A stretch of DNA of 64,000 nt, taken from the NCBI GenBank assembly GCA_013400115.1, contig VXBP01010394.1, positions 1,674,001 to 1,738,000 of the forward strand, in the 5' to 3' direction. Under the pieces are notes generated by a model, which worked only from the letters and a program-made list of their open reading frames with translations, had not been told where the DNA came from and searched no databases. Source of the stretch: Rhinopomastus cyanomelas (taxonomy: Eukaryota > Chordata > Aves > Bucerotiformes > Rhinopomastidae). A program made the position numbers and the translations under genes. Shown one piece after another: positions 11,999 to 25,136 of this stretch (positions are counted from its first letter, which is position 1; every line of letters begins with the position of its first letter).

Positions 11999-12931
11999 TT
12001 ACTCAGTTTAATAGTTTCCAAATTTCCGCTTGTGAAAGGATAAAAAAAGACAATAAAACTTCGTGTTTCCTCTATTATCGAAAGTAATTTTTGCTGCCTG
12101 GTCAAAAGTAATTTAAAATTTTTCAGGCCAACCAAACCTCATTTACACACAAACAAAGTAGGCATTGTTGAAAACTCCTCTACCTGAGGCTAGCAATCAC
12201 TTTAGCATGAATCAGGGAGACAATGCTCTCCTCTTGCTCGCGAGATTAATGCTTACAAAGGAAGAAACCATTTGTTAGCTTTCATACAAATTCCTCCACG
12301 ACACTTACTTTGTCACTTTAGAGTAAGTGTCTCTTTCGCTCTGCACTTTAATCTTTAAGTGCATGAAAGACAAATCTCACTTCATGTTATTGCAAGGAAT
12401 TATGATCAGCTGAGGTGGTATTTCCAGAAAAGGGCCTTTAATATGGTTTCAGCGCCAATCCATCAGTCCAACCTTATTAGACTTCTACACAAGTGTAAAG
12501 CCTGTAAATCTACTGCCCTAAATTGCAGATTACTTGCACCGAAGAGGATGCCGTGAGGAGTTTTAGATTAAATTTCCTTTTTCCTGATAAGCACTGTATA
12601 TCTTTAGAGAAGAAAAATAAGAACTCTACACATAAATGGGGAGACATAAAGTTATTAAGTGTATTTTACTGACATTTGAGTAAAATAACAGAGGAGGAAA
12701 ATTAATGTTGAAAATTATTAAATAAAATACAAAGTATAAAACATAAACAAAAAGCACACACATCTAGCCTATGAAACTAGCCATTACAGCTACAGAAAGT
12801 GCTGCTTTGAAAATACCCATTCTGGCCTTGGGGGCAGCAAAAATATGTTTGGAGTTATTATTCAACAGTATTCTCAGGTGCATTAGGAAGTTTGTGGCCA
12901 TAGGTCTAGAGAGACCATCCTTTTCCTCTCC
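11999..12931. other. Unique AT-rich DNA, no gene seen
   Basis: No recognised repeat or coding region. Confidence 0.55.
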
Positions 12932-13396
12932 TCTTCTCTGGTGAGGCCACATCCGGAGTGCTGTGTCCAGTTCTAGACTCTCCAGTTCAAGAGACACACA
13001 GAACTACTGGAAAGAGTCTGGTAGAGGGCAATGAAAATGACTGGGGGCCTGGAGCATCTCTCTTATAAATAAAGGTTGAGACAGCTGGGACTGTTTAGCG
13101 TGGAGAAGACAAGGATGAGAGGAGACCTGATCCCCATCTATGAATATCTTCAGGATGGCTCTAGGGAGGATGTAGCCAGACTGCTTCCTGTTGTGCCCAG
13201 TGACAGGACAAGCCACAGACTGGAGCAGAAGTTGTTTCATTTAGAAATAATGACATACTTCTTTCCAGTGCAAGTCCCAAAGCCCTGGCACAGGCTGCCC
13301 AGACAGGTTGTGGAGTCTCCCGCTCTGGAAATACTCAAACCCTCTCTGGGTTTGCACTTGATCTCTTGAGGTTCCTTCCAATTCCCACACTGCTGT
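12932..13396 (+). mobile_element. CR1 LINE, older 5'-truncated copy
   Basis: The plus strand encodes a broken CR1 ORF2 C-terminus. A 97-codon open stretch at 13076-13369 reads 'LGLFSVEKTRMRGDLIPIYE', 'EDVARLLPVVPSDRTS', 'LEQKLFHLEIMTYFFPV' and 'PWHRLPRQVVESPALEILKP'. The 3' UTR follows ('cttgaggttccttccaattc') and lacks the full terminal repeat. It has diverged more than the neighbouring minus copy. The left boundary is approximate. Confidence 0.85.
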
Positions 13397-16286
13397 GGTC
13401 AAGTAATGAATTTGGAAGAAATTCTAGAAACATCATTACACTGCTGTGATGATCCATGACAGATCTACTCATGTTACTGATCCCCCATTTTAAAAAAGAG
13501 AATTAGAACGTGTGCCACGGATTTCAGGGGAGAAAAGATTAAATGATTAAAAATTCTCATCTTGAAAGAGAAAACTTAGAGTAAATATGAAAGCAGGTCT
13601 ACAAAATCATGCACAGTTAACAGAATATAAAGATAGGTTACTCACTGTTCTTGTGAAATCACAACCAGAGGGAGAGTCAAAGAAATGCTGTCACAGCAAG
13701 TTTATAAAGGTAAAATACACAATTCATATTTGGAAGTATGAGGATGGGTAACTGCCACAAAAAACATGGCGACCAAAATACAAATGGGTTAAAACAAGCA
13801 CTCACATGAATTCATGATACACTGATGGCTACTAAACATGGTGGTCTGAATCTGAATTTCAGCTCAGGAAGCTGCAGATTACAGCAACTGTTGAAGTATG
13901 ACAAAGCCAGCACCACTCCCTATTCAATCTGCTTCCCTCAGCATCTGCTACTAACCACTACTGCTGGGAGAGTGAACACTGAGTAAACTGAGCCTGCTGC
14001 CATCCTTCCCTTCCTATAGAGCTGCACCTCAGCACACTCATTGCACCATTCTATCAACCTCTGAACAGTCTACAGTTCGTATATGATGCATTTGCAAATG
14101 AGTTCTGAAAGGCCATTTTGCAGGGGACACTGTAAATTTGTTTTTGCAATTTTTCATCCACTACTGTTCACTTTCAGAGAAGGGGCTGTGTGAATTTATA
14201 AAACAGACCTTGGTTAAAGCTGCCACGTCACAGCTCTGAGAATGATTTCCATTCCGAAGACATACCTTTGCATAGCATGGCCTAATGTCAGGGAGGGGAA
14301 AAAAGCAAAACCACAGCTACATCTGGATAGGTTTCAGATTTAATGCAAGTTATTGCTCTAACTGCGAAGTACAGATGGACTGCTTCAATTTGCATCTGGT
14401 AACTAGCCTGTACCATCTCAGAATAGTATTTTTATCTGTAACTAATTGTATGCTGATGGTTACTGATGCCACTGAAGAAACAGCTGCATCTCGCACGTAT
14501 TTTGTGTTCCCCATAGGCTAGAAAGCCTTTTGGGGACATGCTGGATTTCCCAGTTCTCCAGTACTTAACAGCTCAAGTGAACTCCATTTTGAAGACGTTT
14601 GCATGAGTAATGGTGAGTGACATTTGAATTACAAGGCGCTCTGCATTGTAATTGAATCTCGGTGCAGACAGAAGTGGAGTTCCAAGATTTGCACACTTAA
14701 GGAAAAGAAAAAGAAGTATTATTTTTAATCACAAACTTTATTAATCACTTGTCACAGATGCAACCATAGCAGCTATTAATCATTCACATACACGAGCACT
14801 CCTGGTGGTTTGCTAGCCCAGGTATAAATTCTCATGTCAAAGATTAACCCCTTTTGTTTCATTAATACTTTGTTTTATTTCCTTCTAGGCTGCATTTTCT
14901 CTTGGAGAAAAGGCTTGAATTGTCTTTTTGGACAACTGGAGTCTGAGTGATTAATCATAGTGACAGAGGGTTGACCACAGGGTCAACAAACAATGAATAA
15001 AAACATAAGACACGGGTTCATTCCAGGTTACTCTCATGTTTCTTTGCAGAAGTGAGGGAACAGCAGGCTCGTTTCTTCAGAAATTACTGTGTAATAGTCA
15101 GAAGGCAACCTTAACAGCATGCGTGTGTGGTTCCTTCCTCACAAAAAAACCCAGAGCCATTTGTTAGCAGAGTTGCTGTGTAGGCCACCGAATCTGAAGG
15201 AACCACACACTTCAGCAGTTTCAAAGCATAGTTAGATGCTGACGTCTCCAGGGCTTTGCCTACTACAAACAAAGCCAGTAAGCGAGCTGCAGCCTTCCCC
15301 AAAGTGTGATATAGGATCATAACTACAGGGAGATGGCTATTAAGCTCATAAGTTGTAGTCAGAATATATGTAGTCTTATAATGGAAAGTCCTCAGGGTTG
15401 TACTGCTAGACAGAAAAGAACTGTGAGTGAAAAGAAGCTGTACAGAGCAGAACATTACTGATTGACTCATTAAGAGTCTTCTGAAGAACTGTAGCACTTC
15501 TTAGGAAAAAAACAAGGTGTAAACTACACTGCAAGAGGAAAACAGCTTTTTACAATAGCTAAGTGAATGGTTTTTTTTAATACATCAGCTTCTCAGAGCA
15601 AGCATTTACAGACAGGCAGAATAGGGGTCTAGCTCTGGTAAAAAGCAAATATTTAATTTTGTCAAAATCTTTCAGAAGTAGACACAGTTTAAAGTTAGAC
15701 ATCAGCTGAGCTCAACACCACATTACACAGAGATCAGGGGTATAACTGTTATTTGTACTCCATTTCTCTAAGGCCTCTATCAGAGCCCAACCATGCAATG
15801 GAGACTAAAAATATCTATCAGATCTGTCAAGTTTGAACATTGTTTTCCTCTTGGGTAGCATTTTCTTGCACTAAATCTTAAAGCATGTTACAAATATCAG
15901 AATGCATAGGTTAGAACATGGAAGCTGAACTGCACTGCAATTGGTATAACCCCTTCTCCTCATGATCCTGACCACAGACCTTTGAACTGCAATCCAATTC
16001 ACTCACCAGTATACCCACAAAAGTGTGCCCTGTGAGAACTGCAGTGGCTTATACCAGGCACAATACAGACATATGGAACAGAACTACCGTAGTTCTGCTT
16101 GAACTCAGAGCTGTACATGGATTTCCAGGAATACACAAGCTTACAGACACTGCTAACAGCAGCATTTCTTCAAGAGTGCATGGGCATGCCAACATTTCCA
16201 TATTTGAAACCAAAACCAGTTGATAACTAAAACACAACTACACCAACAGAAGTCAGTTGCAATATAGACTTCTAATTTGAATACAG
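13397..16286. other. Unique DNA, no gene seen
   Basis: No recognised repeat or gene. Around 14600-14800 there are several AT-core motifs ('attgtaattgaatc', 'ttattaatcac') that could be regulatory. The 128-codon minus open frame at 15111-15497 starts with GTG and is not recognised. Confidence 0.5.
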
Positions 16287-16560
16287 TGTTAGGACAAGGG
16301 GCAACGGCCTGAAACTGAAAGAGGGCAGATTTAGACTGGAGGTTAGGAAGAGGTTCTTCACCGTGAGGGTGGTGAAGCATTGAAATTTGTTGCCCAGGGA
16401 CGTTGTGGATATCCCATCCCTGGAAGTATTCCAGGTCAGGTTGGATGGGGCTCTGGGAAACCTGGTTTGTTGAGAGAGAGGTGTGCCTGTGCATAGCAGG
16501 GGGTTGGGACTGGATGAGGTTCCTTCTGGCCTAAACCATTCTATGATTCTGTGATTCTAT
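16287..16560 (+). mobile_element. CR1 LINE 3' fragment
   Basis: The plus strand reads 'ggacaaggggcaacggc', 'agggcagatttagactgg', 'ttgcccagggacgt', 'gttggatggggctctggg' and 'gggggttgggactggatga', then ends in 'attctatgattctgtgattctat'. This is a different subfamily from the 8.9 kb copies ('tggatggggctctgggcaac' type), shared with the copies at 22.2 and 26.0 kb. Confidence 0.93.
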
Positions 16561-17874
16561 ATTTGAGTAAATGACAATTCAAAACACACAAGTAAGTTAG
16601 TGAGGGTATCTGTGTGACTGGAATGAATTTCAATCGTCATCTCATTCCTAATTGTTTTCCTAGTCTCTGCTTTTCACTTTGTTTCGTAAGTCCTACAATT
16701 ACCACCAGTCTTTCCAAGACGGCAATTTTTGCCAAACAGTTAAACACAGGACTCAGGAAAAATCTCTCCATACAATCTGTCTGATCTCGCTCGTCACCTG
16801 AGAGGATAAACAGGATTTACTCTGGTCTGTAGGCATTAACTCTGTGAGCCTTAAAATCCAACCTGTTCTCACAGTGATTGCCTGCCCAGCAACGCTGCAT
16901 TACACTCAGTTCCTCTGAAATGCTGAGGCTTCTCATCTCCAGAAAAGCTATGCAAATAGGACTTTTCAGGGGTCCATAAAAATAATGGGTGCTTTGGTTT
17001 CTTTTGTATTTTTATCAAGTCCTGAATAGAATTGAAATTACTTTACCTGCAGTCTGCTCAGCAAAATTAACATGGAAGTATTTTGCCTTGAAAAGCAGGA
17101 GCTACTTTGATTCCAGATGAAATGTTTCAGTTTACAAAGTTAAAGGTTAAACATTATGATTTATGAAAAAGCCAGGAAGTTTTAATGTAGCAAATGTTCA
17201 AATGACGTCCTTCAGTTTCCAGAGTGTTTGTGTAGTACAGTGTAGAAACCCTATTCTATAGAGTTTACCTTTTGGGGAAGGAACATTCTCCTTGGAAACA
17301 GTAACTCAGTTTTAATTAATATTTGTTTTAGTAACAAAGAAGGACTCAGGATGTTACTTCCACTACTTTTCTCAGAGAAATTCATTCTGTGAAATGGGAA
17401 GCTCTGATCTCCAGAATTATTCCTCTGTGTTAATATTTAGGGTATTTCAAACCTTAATGAGACAAATGCCGTTCCTGCGAATAGCTGCAGTTGTTAAATG
17501 CACATTCAAGGGAAGTGTGAGGTCAATGTTTTCCATTCTTCTATGTCCCTGTTTAACTTTTCCCATTTAAAATAGAACTGCAGAGCGTTTAACCGTAAGT
17601 GAAGTTTAATTCTGAGCCTTGATGTGTAAGGAATAATTATTAGCCATTTGCTTAAACTAATTGTTTCACACGATAGTTGACTGTTGCGTCTGGTATTTTT
17701 ATAGACAGAAACAGCGAGTTAGGAGCCCAGGGCGTATCATTTTCAGTAACAGCTTGGCACCTGTCTTTAAAAATATTCTTTCAATTTGTTAATGTAGAAT
17801 TAAAGATTTCATGAAGTTTCCATCTGACTCAAGGATGTGACTATCCTTTCTCAAACCTGTGCTCAGATTTGTGC

Positions 17875-18424
17875 TCATTTAGGTAACATCATACACATTC
17901 CCACAACAGGCCTGTGAGCACGCAACAGCACTTCAGTTGCATCCCTCAGCCCTCTCAAGAAGTCCACACAGGACATAAGACTGCCATGTTCAACATCATG
18001 AGCATCTATTTTGGAAGCCAAAGCAGCAGAATACATCCAGCTGTTATTTGAAGGTAAACAGGTCTGCCATTTAGAGGGAAAGGGGACACAATGGTGGTTA
18101 TCAGCAAAGACATGCAGACTGGTAGTAGCTCTTGCTAAAAAGGTAGACTGAACCTTGTCTAACACCTTCAGAGTACAGACAAATAGTTGTAAACAGCTCA
18201 GCAAAGAAATCTGCTGCTCCTCTACACTTCCTGCAGTTATCAGCCATGACTGCCCCAAGGAGCACAGATTGCTTGTTTCTGGTTTCTCCAGAGAGTGCAC
18301 GAGTGCTGGAATTCATGGGAGATCCAAGGGTACTCAAATTGAAAACCCACTGCAGTAGAAGAACATTCTGCCTGCCAATACGTAGTGGTGTTTCAGCTAG
18401 GATTGACTCCATTAATGACATCAC
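17875..18424 (-). pseudogene. Possible frameshifted coding remnant
   Basis: On the minus strand, a 107-codon open frame (18424 down to 18101) overlaps a 141-codon frame (18300 down to 17875) offset by one base. Read one after the other they would form a single protein-like stretch with one frameshift in the overlap. Just upstream, at about 18455-18470, the minus strand has a pyrimidine tract ending in CAG that resembles a splice acceptor. The 107-codon frame contains in-frame ATGs near its head; the 141-codon frame begins with GTG. No family was recognised. One or two open frames this long are expected by chance in 64 kb, so this is weak. Confidence 0.15.
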
Positions 18425-21218
18425 ACCATATATTCATTATCCCTTCATTTACTATTCTGTGGGAAAAAAAGGTGCAGATAGATGATGAAAAGGGAAATTC
18501 TGAGCAGTTCTGAAAAACCTCCATATGAACACAGTAACTGGAGGAGACAATATGCATCCAATGTAAAATACATCTTTAGCCCTTAAAAAGATCAACTAAA
18601 ACAGCGTCACCAAATCATTCTGTATAATGTCTCTCTATTCCATTGATACAGGATATTGAATTCAGCTCATTTTAGCAATGGAGGGAACAGATAACAACAC
18701 ATCATGCCAGTTTTAGAACCTGGAGGAGCTACAGAAACCAAACAAATAAAATTAACCCAACCTTAGTTGTCTTGTGCAAGGTTACCAGGTGAAGAGTAAA
18801 ACAAAAGCTGCTCCCAGTGGTAGCTGATACCTGCACATCCAACAGCCTGTTCAAATTAAAAACTACAAGAGCTGAAGGTTTACTGAGAAGCACTGAAATG
18901 ATTTTCCAGCCTTTTCTGGAAAATCAGCAGTGCTCCGCTGGGAGCATCAGTCTTTAGAAGACCTTCTGTCCTGTATTAAGCCACAGGTGTAAGCAAAATT
19001 GAAGAGGCAGCCTCAGGAGAGGCATAAACACTACATTACACTGGATGACATTAGTAATTCAGATGATAGCACAAAATTCTAATTTATTCGGAAAATGACA
19101 TTTTATTTAGTGTAGCTCTGCAGTTTGAAAATTTACCAAAGACACATCAATACAACTTCCTCACTAAAGAATAGGTATGAGCATCTGACACTGCTGCCCG
19201 CCGCCAGCAAACCACTCTCAGTATTCACACCGGGTTTTGCAAGCAGCAATGTGTTAGAAAACAAGAGGGAAGTCCTTTATAATGAAATGCCCATTCATTT
19301 TTCATGTTACACTGTTCTGCCCATTCTTTTCTCCTCTCATATATCATGCTTTTAACAACACAAGGTTTTTGCCACTGCTCCATTAGCTTGGTATCCTTTT
19401 TCAGACTGTTGTCAACTTGTTATTTTTCAGCGCTTGACAACCTGCCCATGAGGTGCTGTACCTGTAGGAATTCTGCTCGCTGGATCCCTACAGCAATGAC
19501 GTAGGAATAATTTTGCACTGTAGTACTGAGCCATTAGAATTCTGCATGAATAACAAGGAAAACAATGGATTTCTATTTTAATCATTCTTTTGAACAATGC
19601 CTGTCAGAAAATGTCAACAAATTTTCACGGAAAAATCTGATTCCATCAAAGTAAAGACAAATTGTGAGAGCGTTTCAATTTCACCATAATAGGCCTGGAA
19701 ATACTAATGAATCTTCCAATATCTCAAACAACGTCAAAGATTTTACTAATTTCCACTTAAATTATCATGTAATTATTGTATAGAATGTATTCTTTATATA
19801 TGAAATAAAACCTAGGTAGGAAAGATCTATCTAGCCTTAAAAATATGTTTTGCTATTGCTATGAAATAGCTTTAAAGATCTGCAATTTTCTTAAGCATCT
19901 GACTTGTTTTCAAATTGCTATTTAAAAAATAAGTTTAATATGATTTTTTCCACATAATCAGTATAGTTATCTTCACCATGGATCAAAGTCTTTTGCTGTA
20001 CTGAATGTGCAACGGTTAAGGAGAATGAACGGGAATCCAGTACGGTCAAAATAAATAAACAAATACTACTACAGCGGAGCGAGCTTAACCGCGTTATGTT
20101 GCAGATGCCGTCCAACAGTTGTGTCTGAATGACATGGTCACGGTAAAAACATGCAGAACTCACTTCAGTCCTATACTGTGGTGAAGATACCCCATGTAGA
20201 GTTTTTCCACAGATCAAGAAGTCTAGCACTGTAGAGCTGCACATTCCCACTCTTCCTTTCACCTGTGTCTACATGTGATTTTTGGTTTCGGTGTTTTACT
20301 TTAAAAAAGAGAGCATAATTGATTAAATTCTGCATTGCAGACTGAACAAGATCTGTTCAATGAGAATTAAGACCAGAGCAAAGGAAAATGTTAGACCTGC
20401 AACAACTTGTAGGAATAATTTATTCATTCAGCACAAAACCTAAATGTCTACGTACAAGAAAAGCATCTAACTCATTATGGGCACTAAGTTTGAGATTTTT
20501 ATGAGAAAGCTGAGTATAAATAGAGTATTTGAAACAGTTTGTTGTCTTTCATCATTGCACTTACTTTTATTTTGCTAAGTAACCAGCGCTGAGTTGGGGT
20601 AAACATTCCCAACACCACATCCTCTAACCATGCTACGACTCCCGTATCTATTCCCCAGGGCAAGGTGCAGCCATCGTTTCTGAACAGCTGCAGAGCGTAT
20701 TGCATCGAGACTGTTAACAGACAGGACTATGTCAGTTACTGAAACTTCAGTATCTAGAACTGCACATTGTGCATTTTTCACTTGTCTCCCTGCAGAGGGG
20801 CCAGAACAGATGCTCAAGAAGGGACTTGCGGCTGGTGCTTCAGAGTGGGTTAACTACAGTTGTGGTGAAGTTTCCTTATTAGAAACATCTAGCAAGTTCT
20901 GTCTTCAACAAACACAACTGCTGTCCTACATGTCTTCTTTCCCTAGGGAACATTTAGACGCCATGTAAATCTTGATCTCCAGTTTCCATGCAGCCAGGAA
21001 CAGAGGCAGGGACACACTCAGAAGTACCAGTATCAGGACCCTCACAGTCCACAGGTGAATCCAAGCTCCAGCACTTGGTCCTGATCATCTCAGCAAATTA
21101 TTAAGCAGAATGTCCACCTAGCTCTGAAGCTTCAAATGCTTCTTCTGTTGCTCAACTGAAAATGACTCTGTGTGCCAGAAGAAAACCCCTCTTGAAAAGC
21201 TTTTCTTCTCAGATAAAC

Positions 21219-21233
21219 AGAGAGAGAGAGAGA
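21219..21233. repeat. Microsatellite (AG)n
   Basis: About seven AG units immediately upstream of a short CR1 3' fragment. Confidence 0.8.
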
Positions 21234-21247
21234 AGACTGTTCCTGTA

Positions 21248-21281
21248 AATCACAGAATGTTAGAGACTGGAAAGGACCTCT
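21248..21281 (-). mobile_element. Very short CR1 3' end
   Basis: Only about 34 bases of CR1 3' terminus remain in minus orientation ('atcacagaatgttagag', 'actggaaaggacctc'). A T-rich stretch follows. This is a severe 5' truncation. Confidence 0.75.
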
Positions 21282-21764
21282 TTCTTTTATTTTTTTTAAA
21301 CAATCATAGCAGGTAAATGTGGGTCTCCATTATGGGAAGTGTGTTTTCTCTTTTTTAAATTGTCTTTGTTGGATGGTAGAAGAAAAATATTTAAACAAAT
21401 AAATCTAGAGTACTCCATCAGCCCTTGATAGCTGGTGATGCGCGTCCACATGGGCAAGACACAGAAAAGGCAGCTGTACAACTGCCTAAGCTCCTGCTCT
21501 GCTTCTGCTATTTTAATACCACAACTTATCATCCCACTCCAGCAGGGTGATCTAGCTGGGAGATTTCAAGTGACTTACAAGCAAAAGATCATCTTCATTT
21601 TATGTAGTTTCTTTCTGAGCTAACTGATTGTAAACTTCCAAAAATAGAGCCGATGTATTTTTTTTAGTTTAGAAAATTCTGTGACTAATAAAAACCCAAG
21701 AACTTCGCTGAAATTCGTGGCAATTATAGGACCACATAGCTACTAGGGAAATGCTGAAGGAAAG

Positions 21765-22106
21765 GGGCTCATCTGCCTGGGCTTTTGGAAACAGAAAGGG
21801 GTCTGCCAGCTCCTGCCAGGAGGTCACAGTGGCAAACAAGTCAGGCTCTTTTCTGAGTTGCAGAGTGAGGGACAGCAGATACAGCCTGAATCAGGAGAGG
21901 TTCATCAGGACACACCAAGTTCACTGTAGGGGTAATTAAACACTGAAACAATTTAGGGGCAAGGCTGTGGAATCACCATCCTTGAATGTACTGCAAGGTT
22001 GATGTCCAGAGTAACCTAGTTCAGCACTCACGTTGCTTTGAGCAGAACATTGGCCAAGAGACTCCGTGAGGATTTTCCAGCCTGAGTGGATTCATGACTC
22101 TATGAG
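21765..22106 (+). mobile_element. Old CR1 LINE fragment, divergent subfamily
   Basis: The plus strand retains the CR1 pattern with many changes: 'gtcaggctcttttctgag', 'gagggacagcagatacagc', 'caggagaggttcatcagga', 'ggctgtggaatcaccatcc' and a worn 3' end 'cctgagtggattcatgactc'. It differs in wording from the other copies and is clearly older. Both boundaries are approximate. Confidence 0.7.
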
Positions 22107-22200
22107 TAGTAGCTAACAGGAAATGATCTAACTTCTTTGTGTATTAGAAAAAGAAAATAAGTCACAATTTCATGGTTTGCTTCTTATAAAAATTGGTAGC

Positions 22201-22338
22201 ATTCAAGGCCAGGTTGCATGGGGCATTGAGCAACCTCCTCTCTTGGAGAGAGGTGTCCCCCTACAGCAGGGGGCTTCAAACTAGATGGCCTTCAGTCTCT
22301 TTCATCCTAAACCATTCTGTGATTCTATGATTCTGTGA
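22201..22338 (+). mobile_element. CR1 LINE 3' fragment
   Basis: The plus strand reads 'attcaaggccaggttgcat', 'gagagaggtgtccccct', 'gcagggggcttcaaactag' and 'cctaaaccattctgtgatt', ending in 'ctatgattctgtg'. Same subfamily as the copies at 16.3 and 26.0 kb. The 5' truncation lies inside the 3' UTR. Confidence 0.9.
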
Positions 22339-25136
22339 AAAATTACAGACACTTCATCCTGAATAAGAAATTGGTACCGTTACACAAACTTTGACAGATT
22401 TCTACAGAAATTTTGAACTGTGATGAATTTTGAAGGAGGTGAGGCATAAAAAACTGGGTTTGTATGGAGAGCTTGTCTGCTATCAGAACTTAGCCCTTAG
22501 TTTCTCAGCACCTCCAATTTCCTTTTTTTTCTTAAGAAGTATTTTTCACCCATCTGGTTGTATGAGGAACCTTGGTAAAGCGAAACTAGGGGAATGACCT
22601 CTGCTGAATTCAGCTTGTGGTTGCAGCCCTAACTATGGGAACTCTATACAGAAACACACCAGACCCTTTTCTCTCTGCTTGTGTTCTGTTCATTTGTATG
22701 AAAAACCTTACTGCTTTATTGTCATACCCACACACCTGATACAAGATGGGCCCAAAGATCTTATAAGCCAAACAAAAAGAAAGTCAGCTGCTCTCACATT
22801 GCAATAAACTAATGGACATCCTGCATTAGGAAGTGGTCATAACCCAGCCCAGAGTAACTTCATTAAAGGGATCAGATCCATGGTGAGATGTGCACAGCTA
22901 CAGTCATGAGGATCCTATTGCTGCCTTTAAATAGATATACAGCTAAATATTGTGCTACAGTCACATTCTTTTCATCTCAAGAGCAGTCTTTTAGGAGACA
23001 CATTCTCTTCTTCAGAACCACAGAATATTACTGTGTGATCTCACTCTTCAGCTTAAACACAACATACACTGAAACATGACTGGTGCTACAAGAAATTTCA
23101 TGTTTTTACCACAAAGAAATGCTCTGTGAAATTTTAATCTGCAGCAGTGGCATGGGGAAAAATATAGAAATGCATGAAGAAACTAACAAGAATGTCTTTT
23201 AAATAGAGCTGATTAAAAAACCCCACACACAACAGCAGTGTGGTTCAAAAATATATAAGTCAGAGGACTCTTTGCAGAAGGCCTGTTAGAGGTGAGAACT
23301 GACTGGTGAGCAGGGCTGGCAAGTTTAAGCACTTTAATACTGGGTTGCCATAAAAGTAAAAAAATCTCAAAGAACTATGTCACAATTTGCAGAGGTCTAC
23401 ATTTAGACAGTTTTGAAAGCTGTCAGTTATCATCCTGTCGATGCAACATGCTGGGCTTTGGGTCCTCAGATTTCTCTCTCCTGGCTTTACATAAGTGCTT
23501 TTAAAACAGAAGTTATCAGTGCATGAAGGACACAGAATCCCACTGACTTCTAGTTACCTGGACCAATTATAAGGCTGGTTAAGAATAAATTTGGAACGTT
23601 TCCAGAATTACAAGAGGCAAGGAAGGAAGAAGCAAGTGAAGTACAGATATGTTCTCAAAAATATTCACTGAGTCATCAAGAGAATGGAATTTCTGGCTTG
23701 GAAATGCACACCCAACTACTAGTGCTGTGTAAGAGTAGACTCCCTGCTATCACTGCTAGTGCCAAGAGTTCAGACAGCTCTGCTAACAAGCATATTAAAA
23801 CAAAATAATTTCCCAGCCCTCTCACTGAAATGTGCAAGTTCCAAGGAGTAAAAACGATGTAATTGATAATGCAGACCAGTAATTACAACTGCAGTGCTTT
23901 ACCACCCTAATAAATACAAAGTGCTAAGCAGTGTTAATCTGGACTTACTTCTTCCATTTCTCTCATCACCCGAATCCACTGCAAACAAGTCTGAGATCAA
24001 TACTAACAAAACTGGCTTTGTGGTATCAGGTTCAGTTCTGCTGATGTACTGTTATATCTTAATTTTCCTGGACACAAAATCCAACATAATTAGACATACT
24101 CTGGAGAAATTGTTTCATTTATTCCCTTACTGTCATTAATATTGAGATCATGGGAGGAAAAAAAGAACAGTAACCTGCACAGCAGTGCAGTAAACAATTT
24201 GCCATGGCTGCCTTCTAGCAATGTCATTTATTATTGTTTGAGAAGCTCAAGCCAGTTCGTACCAGTTAACTAAACATTTCAGCCAATGTAAAAATGACAC
24301 TCCTCAAGGGCTTCCACTAAGGAAAAAAATAATGTTTGATTTCAGCAGCTACTATGTGTATTTTCCATATTGCTCTACAGAGCTATGTGTTCTTTCATTA
24401 AAATGAATCAACCATTAAGCATTTGTTATCAAACACTAATCAGGAACCATACGTCCCATTAATAACTCAAAAATGCAATAAAAATTGGCAATAAAAGCCC
24501 CACCAGTTAGTATCAGCCTTTTATTTTCTTTTGCTTACCATTTTAAATAACATGATTTACATTTTCTGAAATGCTTTGTATTACATCAAGAAAGAGTATT
24601 TGAAATAAAGCATTGAGAAAGCGGTACCAAAAAGGATTTTGATTTATACTGGAGCAGACGCCCATTTTTCAGAAGAAAATGATAAAACACTTCTGGTGAA
24701 TCTAATAAAAGATTATTATGAATGACTGCTAGAACAAAGAAGCTTGTTTTTAATGCTGCGGTAAAAAGGGACATCTAAACTAATAGAAAAAGATTTTATT
24801 TCCTAATTTTCCTATTATTCCTTAACCTCTAAAAAAGTGCCCCTTCTGTGGGGACAGCTGAACAGCTTCAAGATAAAACCTCCCTTCTGTAGCCCAAAGC
24901 CAAGTTTGGTCTGCTTCACAATACAACTCCAAAGAAATTAGACAAAGCCTACTTGACTACAAAGGCTGCCCATATTGTTTTGCTACATATGTGTAACATA
25001 TGTGTGTGTGTGTGTATATATCTGTATATCCACATGTACATTCTATCCTTTTGCCATTACCTTCTGTAAACCCCCAAGCAGAACTTCAAAAGGTTCCCTT
25101 AGGCTACAGCATTTTATGATCTTGCTCCATTTAACC
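22339..25136. other. Unique AT-rich DNA, no gene seen
   Basis: No repeat family or coding region was recognised, apart from a (TG)n microsatellite at 25000-25015. Confidence 0.55.
25000..25015. repeat. Microsatellite (TG)n
   Basis: About eight TG units followed by TATATA. Confidence 0.85.

Larger units (their letters stand above)
16561..21247. other. Unique DNA, mostly featureless
   Basis: No CR1, RNA gene or certain coding region. Two overlapping minus-strand open frames at 17875-18424 are described separately. Otherwise nothing was recognised. Confidence 0.5.

Noticed and set aside
11999..12135. N-terminal extension of the CR1 frame at 11.5-12.1 kb
   Set aside because: This part is flanking unique DNA with no ATG, and the frame simply happens to be open.
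15111..15497. 128-codon minus-strand open frame
   Set aside because: GTG start, no recognisable domain, and chance length.
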